From Clostridium_AD sp047624165 (GTDB lineage: Bacteria; Bacillota; Clostridia; Clostridiales; Clostridiaceae): a DNA stretch of 16,849 nucleotides. Shown here piece by piece: positions 1-6,333 of this stretch. The position numbers were made by a program, and so were the translations under genes. The DNA lies in contig JBLHPD010000102.1 of the NCBI GenBank assembly GCA_047624165.1, forward strand, positions 1-16,849. Reading direction: 5' to 3'. Within the stretch, counting starts at the first letter, position 1. Each line of letters starts with the position of its first letter. Under the pieces are notes generated by a model. That model did not search any database. It was not told where the DNA came from and was given only the letters and a program-made list of their open reading frames with translations.

Positions 1-173
1 CAGAGATACGGATTAGCTTACTAAATTTTCAGCTATCAGCTCCTAGGTGATTTTCTATAAACCATCACTATGGGTTTTCCACCTATCCCCACTCTCTGTA
101 AGTTACCTGCCTAAATACTCTTCCTAATCAACGCACTTTATTAGTCATAATTAATATAAATCAATATGAACCT
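1..173 (-). promoter_or_regulatory. T-box riboswitch leader (5' part), apparent Ile (ATC) specifier
   Basis: Read on the minus strand, this has the ordered landmarks of T-box stem I. There is a GGAAGAGTA k-turn/loop-E strand (about 124-116), AGAGAG (97-92) and a GGTGG-type distal loop (83-79). A GAA follows (55-53), then A and the triplet ATC (51-49) followed by A, then CCTAGGAGCTG. The base helix UUAGG/CCUAG closes the specifier loop exactly around these elements. By analogy with the glyQS leader (GAA-A-GGC-A), ATC is the specifier codon, so the leader should sense uncharged tRNA-Ile. The antiterminator and conserved TGGNACCGCG sequence, and the controlled gene (ileS, or an Ile/branched-chain biosynthesis or transport gene), lie beyond position 1. 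The T-box call is firm; the codon is inferred from alignment by eye. Confidence 0.88.
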
Positions 174-179
174 TTAATC

Positions 180-208
180 ATTATATTATAATGATTTTTT
201 ATTGTCAA
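180..208 (-). promoter_or_regulatory. Sigma-A promoter of the T-box leader
   Basis: On the minus strand there is a perfect TTGACA (208-203), a 17-base spacer and a perfect TATAAT (185-180). Transcription would start near 173, just ahead of the T-box stem I. Confidence 0.85.
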
Positions 209-392
209 TTTTTTTTCAAATATATATATCTTTTCTTATATTTACCATGAAGAAAACATATAAATATTTGAAGATTAAGATTTATGTTACAAAGCAAACT
301 TCTCGATATTGAGTGAATACTACATAAATAGTATCCTCAATACTTGCACTAAATAATTGATTAGTTAAATAGCACATTTTAATAGATATTTG

Positions 393-401
393 TGCTATAA
401 T
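393..401 (+). promoter_or_regulatory. Candidate extended -10 promoter
   Basis: TGCTATAAT is a perfect extended -10 element (TGN-TATAAT) with no recognisable -35 box. If active it would start near 408 and make a leader of about 350 bases in front of the glutamine synthetase gene, including the interleaved repeats at 463-537. The TGTGC part also forms the right arm of an inverted repeat. Confidence 0.35.
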
Positions 402-540
402 ATTAGTTAAAAATGAAATTTGTGATAGTTCAAAATATAAATTAGCTTAGGAATCGTTTACACAATTGAATTTTTATTTTATCAAACTTTCAAAACATCA
501 TCATTACCTTATATTCAATTGCATTTTTTGATGTTTTATA

Positions 541-569
541 TTGACAAGCTTTCATTTTTATAATAATCT
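541..569 (+). promoter_or_regulatory. Candidate sigma-A promoter for the glutamine synthetase gene
   Basis: TTGACA at 541-546, a 17-base spacer and TAATCT at 564-569. The -35 box is perfect and the -10 box is weak; an overlapping TATAAT sits only 14 bases from the -35. A start near 576 would give a leader of about 180 bases. The complementary pair member TGATGTTTT (529-537) ends four bases upstream of the -35 box. Confidence 0.5.
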
Positions 570-759
570 CAATCTATTTATATCTTTCATTTAGTTGTAT
601 ATTGGTAAAAAATCTTTCTACTTCTATATAAGAAGGAGAATTATTACAGCTAGATTATATATTTCACTGGTAATATTATTTTATTCCTAAAAAGGTTAAT
701 CAAGTCACTTAGTGGCTTTTAAGCAATTAAAATATATATTTTAAAGGAGGAATTTTATT

Positions 760-2655
760 TTGAAAAATTTAATTTATGTAATTGGCAAAGAAAAACATTC
801 CGAAAAAGATATTAAAGAAATTTTACAAGGCCACTCTGAGGTGAAATTCGTTTCTCTAGTTGGTATTGACTTATCTGGGAATGACACTGATGAACGAATT
901 CCAATAAAAGTATTTTTAGACGACATTAAAGGTTTCTCGAATGGGGTTATTCAAACTGACGGTTCCTCTGTAGTATTGCCCGGAATCGCGACTCTAAACA
1001 ATGCTAAATTAGACATGCTAGCAGATGCTGATTGTAATTGGTTCATCGACTACAATTATGAGAATATTGACCCTGAAACAGAGTTACCTGTAGGTACATT
1101 AAAAATCCCATGTGTATTATTACATGATAATATCCCAGTAGATTCAAGATCTATATTAAAAAAATCCGTTGAAAGCTTTAAAACAACCCTTCTTGATTTA
1201 TTTAAAGAAAATCCATCTTCTTTAACTTCTTTCGATTTCGAATACAAAGATATTGATAAGCTAATGCTTACTTCCGCTACCGAGTTAGAGTTTTGGGTAA
1301 AAACACCTAATGATAAGGCTGATATTGAAGAACTATCTACTTCTCAGGTACTAAAAGAACAATATTGGAGTAAAACTAAAGGAAATGTTCGAACTGCTCT
1401 AGAGCAAACACTTCTATTAATGCAAGATTATGGTTTTGAACCTGAAATGGGACATAAAGAAGTTGGTGGTGTAAAAGCTCAAATAGGCGAAGCTGGTTCT
1501 CTAACTCATATAATGGAGCAACTTGAAATAGATTGGAAATTTTCAGATGCTATTCAATGTGCGGATAATGAGATGTTTATTAGAAATCTAGTAAAAGAAA
1601 CCTTTAGACGTAACGGTCTAGATGTTAACTTTTTAGCAAAACCAGTACATGACGTAGCTGGAAGTGGCGAACATACTCATATTGGAATAACTGTAAAATT
1701 AAAAAATGGCACGCGAGTTAACTTATTCAATTCAACTAATAAACATTTTATGAGTACTTTAGGTTATGCTTCTATAATGGGAATACTTAAAAATTATGAA
1801 GTAATAAATCCATTTGTTTCTTCAACAAATGATTCTTTAAGAAGATTAAAAGTTGGTTTTGAGGCTCCTATTTGCATAGTAACTTCACTTGGTCACAGTG
1901 TAGATGTTCCATCTAGAAATAGATCTATCCTACTCGCATTAATAAGAGACCTTGATAATCCTCTTGCTACAAGGTTTGAACTTAGAGCCCCATGTCCACA
2001 TACCAATACCTATTTAGCTTTATCTACTTTATATCTGGGGATGCTTGATGGAATTGTTTATTCAATTAAAAACAATAAATCTGAAGATGACCTTTTGAAA
2101 GAATTATCTAAAGCGCCAGGAGACGACAGTGATTATTTAGAAAAGGATAGAGCTTACAGAAGTGAAGAAGATGTATTTGAATTTTATACAGATGAGCAGC
2201 GAGAGTCGTATTTTGGAAAAGCACCTAAAACTGTTTATGAAAATATCTGTGCATTAGATGCATATCCTGAAAAACTTGAAATTCTTAAAGCTTTCGATGT
2301 ATTTACTACTAGCATAGTAAATAGTTTTAAAATGGCAATAACATCTAGATGGGTTACTGAAATAAATAATAGATTGTTAAACAATTATGCAGATGAAATC
2401 CGAAAATGTAAAATGATTCATACTCCTGAAAAGGCTTTGGATTTAGATTTGGCAAATTGGCAAAAAATTAATGATTTAAGGCATTTTCTTATGAAAGATA
2501 CTTATTCTAAGACTAGCCTATTTACTAAAATAAAAGAAGCTTCCAAATTAGAAAACTATGAAGAACTTTCCGAATTGCAAATACAATTAGATTTACAAAT
2601 GGAAGATCTTAGACTTTATTATAGTAACTATAAAAAGAATTTGTTAGATATCTAA
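760..2655 (+). CDS. Long, divergent glutamine synthetase-family protein
   Basis: Probable glutamine synthetase (ATP-dependent glutamate + ammonia to glutamine) in the cytoplasm; 631 residues. Residues about 27-98 look like the beta-grasp domain of type I enzymes (VKFVSL, then TDGSS at 67-70). The catalytic barrel follows. ELEFW (E175, E177) matches the metal-binding ExE, HKEV (E234) and E244 are further acidic ligands, and KPV...AGSGEH (H305) matches the NGSGMH loop. RFELR (E407, R409) is followed by NTYLA. A helical tail of roughly 190 residues (about 440-631) is absent from type I enzymes of about 445 residues and recalls the extra length of type III. The start is TTG at 760, nine bases after AGGAGG (745-750). 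The gene is monocistronic, with its own promoter region and a strong terminator. The NGSG-to-AGSG change and the rearranged GQNE segment make substrate assignment less than certain. Confidence 0.85.
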   Translation: MKNLIYVIGKEKHSEKDIKEILQGHSEVKFVSLVGIDLSGNDTDERIPIKVFLDDIKGFSNGVIQTDGSSVVLPGIATLNNAKLDMLADADCNWFIDYNYENIDPETELPVGTLKIPCVLLHDNIPVDSRSILKKSVESFKTTLLDLFKENPSSLTSFDFEYKDIDKLMLTSATELEFWVKTPNDKADIEELSTSQVLKEQYWSKTKGNVRTALEQTLLLMQDYGFEPEMGHKEVGGVKAQIGEAGSLTHIMEQLEIDWKFSDAIQCADNEMFIRNLVKETFRRNGLDVNFLAKPVHDVAGSGEHTHIGITVKLKNGTRVNLFNSTNKHFMSTLGYASIMGILKNYEVINPFVSSTNDSLRRLKVGFEAPICIVTSLGHSVDVPSRNRSILLALIRDLDNPLATRFELRAPCPHTNTYLALSTLYLGMLDGIVYSIKNNKSEDDLLKELSKAPGDDSDYLEKDRAYRSEEDVFEFYTDEQRESYFGKAPKTVYENICALDAYPEKLEILKAFDVFTTSIVNSFKMAITSRWVTEINNRLLNNYADEIRKCKMIHTPEKALDLDLANWQKINDLRHFLMKDTYSKTSLFTKIKEASKLENYEELSELQIQLDLQMEDLRLYYSNYKKNLLDI

Positions 2656-2711
2656 ATCATAAAAAAACACCTCAATTGTAAAAATACAATTGAGGTGTTT
2701 TTTTTTATGAT
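2656..2711. terminator. Bidirectional Rho-independent terminator
   Basis: A near-perfect hairpin starts directly after the glutamine synthetase stop codon. Its arms contain CACCTCAATTGTA and TACAATTGAGGTG around an AAAA loop. They are flanked by A7 and T9 runs and an outer ATCAT/ATGAT pair. The A and T runs make it usable from both sides, which fits the convergent amidase gene ending at 2725. Confidence 0.93.
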
Positions 2712-2724
2712 TTTAAAAAAATTA

Positions 2725-4515
2725 TTAATATACTATTTTAGTTATTCCTAAACTCTTAAGAATACCTGTTGCAATTGCCTTAGCTACTTTATCTTGGTAA
2801 GCTACAGTATTTAATAGCTGTCCTTCTTCCGGATTGGAAAGAAATGACGTTTCTACTAATATAGCCGTAGCATCAGTATTATTTAAAACATAAAATCCCG
2901 CAGTTTTAATTCCCCTATCTGTTCTTCCCGTTGCTTTAACTAATTCAGTTTGAACGGCTTTCGCGAGCTTTGCTCCAGCTGCATTTCCACTACAATAGAA
3001 GGTCTCAATGCCATGAGCTTGAGGGACCGCGGCATTCGCATGAATACTTACAAAATAATCTGGTTTAGTGTCATTTGAAACATCACACTTTGCTTGAAGA
3101 CTTTGGGTTTCATCAATTGTTCTTGTGTAAATAGTCTCTACCCCATTCTTAGTTAATATAGCTCCTACTTTTTTAGTAATTGTTAATACTAGATTCTTTT
3201 CTGTCCTCTCTTTAAGTCCAACCGCTCCTATTGCTCCTGAATCTGCGCCTCCATGGCCAGGATCTAGAACTACTTTGTAGGTTTTTTTAGTAACATTAAT
3301 TATGATTCTAACATTCCCATCATAATTTGTTATAACTCCTTCATAGGCGTGAATTCCTAACTCATTTAGAGAAACAGAGGCTTCACCCCATTTTACTGCA
3401 ACCTCTTTTTCTACGTTATTACTCATAGTAGCTTGCATTGTTTTAGGAAAAGTATATTTGCTACCAGCTTGTAAATTAACAGTTATATCTTGAACTGAAG
3501 ATATTTCAAAAATAGAGTCATAAGCGGTATCTTTATTTGTAAATCCAGCATAGCTCATTAACCCATTAGCTATAGCCTTTGCAGCATTTTCTTGATACTC
3601 TGGCTTACTTAGTAATGCCTCTTCTATTGGATTACTTAGAAACCCTAATTCCAAAACTACTCCGGGACAGCTTGTCTTCTTTAATATATCAAAATTCGCT
3701 GTTTCCATTGCTACTTTTATTCCCCTGTCAGCTGCCTCTGTTGCTTTTATTAGTTCACCTTGCACAGAGCTAGCTAGCAACTTATTATTACCACCATCAT
3801 CTAAGTAATATGTTTCAATACCACTCGCTTCGGTATTTGAAGTACTATTAGTATTTATGCTTAAAAATACATCAGCCTTTGCGTTCTTAGCTATTGTAAC
3901 TTTTGCATCATCCTCATTAAGCTTGTCCCAAGATACTGAATCGCTGTTTCTAGTATATACTACATTGAATCCTCTTGTTTTTAGTATAGTGCCTAGTTTT
4001 AATGCTGTACTTAAATTTATGTCCTTAGCCTTAGCACCATTTTTCCCAGTGTTTAATGTGTAGTACTGAGCTGGGTCAATGCATATAGTCATTTCACTTG
4101 GCTTTGTAGGTACCTTTGTTATTATAACTGCACTTTTAGTATTAAACTCCATTCTAACTTCTTTAGGAAGAGGATTACCATCATCAGACTTAACCTTATC
4201 CGTAACTACCAAAGTGTATGTCTTATTAGGTTCATAATTTTTTACAGGACTTACTATTACATTTTTATTGTTACTACCTAAACTAACATTAATATCTACA
4301 TAATTATTATTTTCTCCGACCACTTTAATATTTGTGGTATTCACAGTACTATAACTCAAAGATTTATTAAAACTAACTGTCCAAGGCTTACTAACTACCA
4401 CATCTTTTTTAGTCCCCATGTCTGTATACGTACTAGCCTTAACTATCATTTGCATAGGTATACTCATTGCAAAAGTTAAAATCATAATTATAAGTGCTTT
4501 AAAGATATTTTTCAT
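2725..4515 (-). CDS. Secreted N-acetylmuramoyl-L-alanine amidase with one active and one degenerate amidase domain
   Basis: Cuts the bond between muramic acid and the stem peptide of peptidoglycan, outside the membrane. A signal peptide occupies residues 1-28. A Big_5/SbsA-type Ig-like domain (about 30-128, ending EFNTK) follows, then Amidase_3 copy 1 (about 141-325), a Big_4-like domain (about 338-410) and Amidase_3 copy 2 (about 413-590). Copy 2 has the complete zinc and catalytic set: H421 in DPGHGG, E436, H492 in SIHAN and E555 in VETSFLSN. Copy 1 reads DPAQ (Q150) and SIN (N221), and its first Glu is gone; only E289 in LELGFLSN remains. It is therefore predicted inactive and perhaps binds wall. 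ATG at 4515 follows AGGAGGGG (4521-4528) at good spacing. The gene is monocistronic and convergent with the glutamine synthetase gene. A sporulation-type promoter is possible upstream. Confidence 0.92.
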   Translation of the reverse strand: MKNIFKALIIMILTFAMSIPMQMIVKASTYTDMGTKKDVVVSKPWTVSFNKSLSYSTVNTTNIKVVGENNNYVDINVSLGSNNKNVIVSPVKNYEPNKTYTLVVTDKVKSDDGNPLPKEVRMEFNTKSAVIITKVPTKPSEMTICIDPAQYYTLNTGKNGAKAKDINLSTALKLGTILKTRGFNVVYTRNSDSVSWDKLNEDDAKVTIAKNAKADVFLSINTNSTSNTEASGIETYYLDDGGNNKLLASSVQGELIKATEAADRGIKVAMETANFDILKKTSCPGVVLELGFLSNPIEEALLSKPEYQENAAKAIANGLMSYAGFTNKDTAYDSIFEISSVQDITVNLQAGSKYTFPKTMQATMSNNVEKEVAVKWGEASVSLNELGIHAYEGVITNYDGNVRIIINVTKKTYKVVLDPGHGGADSGAIGAVGLKERTEKNLVLTITKKVGAILTKNGVETIYTRTIDETQSLQAKCDVSNDTKPDYFVSIHANAAVPQAHGIETFYCSGNAAGAKLAKAVQTELVKATGRTDRGIKTAGFYVLNNTDATAILVETSFLSNPEEGQLLNTVAYQDKVAKAIATGILKSLGITKIVY

Positions 4516-4595
4516 ATAACCCCTCCTAAATCGTCATCGTTTCAATTTTTAATTATTTATATTATTATTCATATCATTATTTAGATAATTTTAAG

Positions 4596-4625
4596 TATGT
4601 ATGGAAATTATGGAATTAATTATGA
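4596..4625 (-). promoter_or_regulatory. Candidate sigma-E-type (sporulation) promoter for the amidase
   Basis: On the minus strand TCATAATT (4625-4618), a 14-base spacer and CATACATA (4603-4596) resemble the mother-cell sigma-E pattern (kmATATTT ... CATACAnT). One -10 position is off. It lies 81 bases before the start codon. Such short AT-rich motifs recur by chance in this composition. Confidence 0.3.
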
Positions 4626-4697
4626 GTCAATTATACTATACTTTTCTTCTTATCACTATAATTTATAAATATTTTTTTAATATTTTCTAAAAATGCA

Positions 4698-4726
4698 TTA
4701 AAATTCAGTATATTTAGTTTTATAAT
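4698..4726 (+). promoter_or_regulatory. Candidate sigma-A promoter for the metallo-hydrolase
   Basis: TTAAAA (4698-4703), a 17-base spacer and TATAAT (4721-4726). The -35 matches four of six consensus positions. A start near 4733 leaves a leader of about 140 bases. Confidence 0.45.
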
Positions 4727-4871
4727 GGTGTATTATTACAATGAATGTGTCATCATAGAATAATAAACAACCATATAAAATATTATCTCACTATACACTA
4801 CGTCCCATTTAACTATTGGTTTCAATTTATATGAAAAAATAAAAAAATTGTTAAATAAAAGGAGAATTTAC

Positions 4872-5507
4872 ATGAAAATAACTTGGCTAGGTCATTCATG
4901 CTTTCTTTTGGAAAATTCAAACGGTAGGAAGCTTTTAACAGATCCATTTGATACCACTTTAGGATATGAACGTTATAAAGGTAGTCTTGATGTTGTAACT
5001 ATAAGCCATCAACATTTTGATCATAATTATACTAAAGGCCTATCAGGTAATTATAAAATTATAGATAAAATTAGCGATTTCTATGAATGTGATATTCCTA
5101 TAAAAGGCACCCCTTCTTATCACGACAAAGATAAAGGTGCAAAACGAGGTGATAATATAATATTCACTTTTAGAATGGATGGGTATACCCTATGTCATTT
5201 AGGAGATTTAGGTCATGCTCTTTCAGACGAAGATATTGAAGCTATTGGGAGTGTGGATATATTATTTATACCAGTAGGTGGCAATTATACCATTGATGGT
5301 AAAGAAGCTTCAGAAGTCACTAAAAAGATAAATCCCAAAATAGTTATACCCATGCACTATAAAACTCCATTAGTATCCTTTCCCATAGATGGGGTAGAAA
5401 AGTTTCTTATGTATATGAAGAACGCCTCAAAAATAGACAGTAATACTTTAATAATTAATGATGAAATAAAGGAATCAATGTCTGTTAAAATATTAAATTA
5501 TATTTAA
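4872..5507 (+). CDS. MBL-fold metallo-hydrolase (Lactamase_B_3-like)
   Basis: A cytoplasmic metal-dependent hydrolase of the metallo-beta-lactamase superfamily; substrate unknown. It has 211 residues with no signal peptide. The start MKITWLGHSCFLLE and the DPF at 24-26 match the small single-domain members often annotated as Zn-dependent hydrolases. The metal site is visible: H46-x-H48-x-D50-H51, H84, D112 in HLGDLGH, and H162 in PMHYKTP. The ATG at 4872 is preferred to an in-frame TTG at 4848, because AAGGAG (4859-4864) sits seven bases before it and family proteins begin here. It is a single-gene unit, convergent with nrdG. A general repair or housekeeping hydrolase is more likely than antibiotic resistance. 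Confidence 0.87.
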   Translation: MKITWLGHSCFLLENSNGRKLLTDPFDTTLGYERYKGSLDVVTISHQHFDHNYTKGLSGNYKIIDKISDFYECDIPIKGTPSYHDKDKGAKRGDNIIFTFRMDGYTLCHLGDLGHALSDEDIEAIGSVDILFIPVGGNYTIDGKEASEVTKKINPKIVIPMHYKTPLVSFPIDGVEKFLMYMKNASKIDSNTLIINDEIKESMSVKILNYI

Positions 5508-5518
5508 ATAGAACAAAC

Positions 5519-5706
5519 AAAGTAATATATTGCTAGAAATGCTGCTTCACTTCACTAAGAAATTCTAAATATATTTTCTTAAAATATCCTAAAAATCACA
5601 AACTCGCTATCGCTCAAACATGTGATTTTCTTAACGGATATTCCAATAAAATAAATTAAGAATTGCTAAGTTCGTTCAAATAGCATTTTACGCAATATAT
5701 TACTTT
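5519..5706. repeat. 188-bp palindromic (MITE-like) element
   Basis: Perfect 15-bp terminal inverted repeats, AAAGTAATATATTGC (5519-5533) and its complement (5692-5706), bound a long imperfect palindrome. Further matching blocks are AATGCT/AGCATT, AAATTCT/AGAATT, GATATT-type tracts, and AAATCACA/TGTGATTT around a short loop containing CTCGCTATCGCTC. The two arms of about 85 bases look roughly three-quarters complementary by eye. There is no reading frame and no clear target duplication. It lies between two convergent genes, 11 bases after one stop codon and 30 before the other, and may serve as their terminator. Confidence 0.8.
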
Positions 5707-5736
5707 TCAGTATGTTAAAGGATTGAAATTTTATGT

Positions 5737-6237
5737 TTATTTACTCCATAGAATGATTTCATTTTCCAAAATACTTTTTTGAACATCAATGATTCTCTGA
5801 TTGGAGGAACCTGTATACTTACTAGCATCTATCTTTAATTCTTCATTAAATCTACCATCAACAAGTACATCTATGAATCTTAGTAGCCTTAGTTTGTCTC
5901 TATCTTCACTTTGTATTATCTCGTCATAAGTGTATCCAGTATAACACCAAATATTTAATCCTAGTTTTTTAACTTCCTCTGACAATTTTGATAAAGCTGT
6001 TGCACTTTCAAAAGGTTCTCCTCCAGAAAAAGTAACCCCTTTTATTATGGGCATATTCTTCTTTATCTTTTGTAGGATATCATGTACTGAAGTAGAATCC
6101 CCGTAATTAAAGTCTTGCATGAAATCATTTTGACAACTTTCACAGTTATGCCTGCAGCCAGATACAAAGACTACGGCTCTCATTCCATCTCCATTGACTA
6201 ATGAGTTTTCTAAAAATCCGCCTATTTGAAGATTCAT
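5737..6237 (-). CDS. nrdG: Anaerobic ribonucleoside-triphosphate reductase activating protein
   Basis: A radical-SAM activase that reductively cleaves S-adenosylmethionine and installs the glycyl radical on NrdD; cytoplasmic and oxygen-sensitive. It has 166 residues, normal for the family. The iron-sulfur cluster motif is C28-x3-C32-x2-C35 (SGCRHNCESC). The SAM-binding GGE is at 72-74 (TFSGGEPFE). ATG at 6237 follows AAAGGTGGT at proper spacing. It is 96 bases downstream of nrdD on the same strand and is probably cotranscribed with it. No separate promoter was recognised in the gap. The palindromic element lies beyond its stop codon. Confidence 0.95.
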   Translation of the reverse strand: MNLQIGGFLENSLVNGDGMRAVVFVSGCRHNCESCQNDFMQDFNYGDSTSVHDILQKIKKNMPIIKGVTFSGGEPFESATALSKLSEEVKKLGLNIWCYTGYTYDEIIQSEDRDKLRLLRFIDVLVDGRFNEELKIDASKYTGSSNQRIIDVQKSILENEIILWSK

Positions 6238-6333
6238 TGATTACACCACCTTTTATAAAATAATGCATATTCAAAAATAACCAGCCAACATGCTAATTTA
6301 TTTTGCATTCTTTCATATGCCTAAGTGCAATTT

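Larger units (their letters stand above)
209..759 (+). other. 550-base non-coding control region upstream of the glutamine synthetase gene
   Basis: No credible reading frame is present. The region holds several signals on the plus strand. There is a 7+6 bp hairpin at 307-342. An 8-bp inverted repeat (369-376/391-398) is flanked by direct repeats ATTAGTTAAA (360-369, 402-411). Two interleaved 9-bp complementary pairs lie at 463-537. There are two candidate promoters (393-401 and 541-569) and a 7-bp hairpin AAGTCAC/GTGGCTT near 700. An 18-base AT palindrome (727-744) abuts the ribosome binding site. The individual elements are weak, but they are dense for one intergenic region. Confidence 0.5.
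4516..4871. other. Divergent 356-base intergenic region (amidase / metallo-hydrolase)
   Basis: Very AT-rich, with no coding potential seen. It holds the amidase ribosome binding site (4521-4528), a sigma-E-like promoter candidate for the amidase, a sigma-A-like promoter candidate for the hydrolase, and an AAGGAG site at 4859-4864. A TATAAT on the minus strand (4635-4630) is an alternative amidase -10 box but has a poor -35. No hairpin of note was found. Confidence 0.5.

Noticed and set aside
690..716. ANTAR-type antitermination hairpins before the glutamine synthetase gene
   Set aside because: Only one 7-bp stem with a three-base loop is present; the ANTAR target needs paired stems with six-base loops carrying conserved A and G.
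2725..4515. Amidase as a decaying pseudogene
   Set aside because: The frame is intact over 596 codons and the second domain is complete; only the metal ligands of the first are lost.
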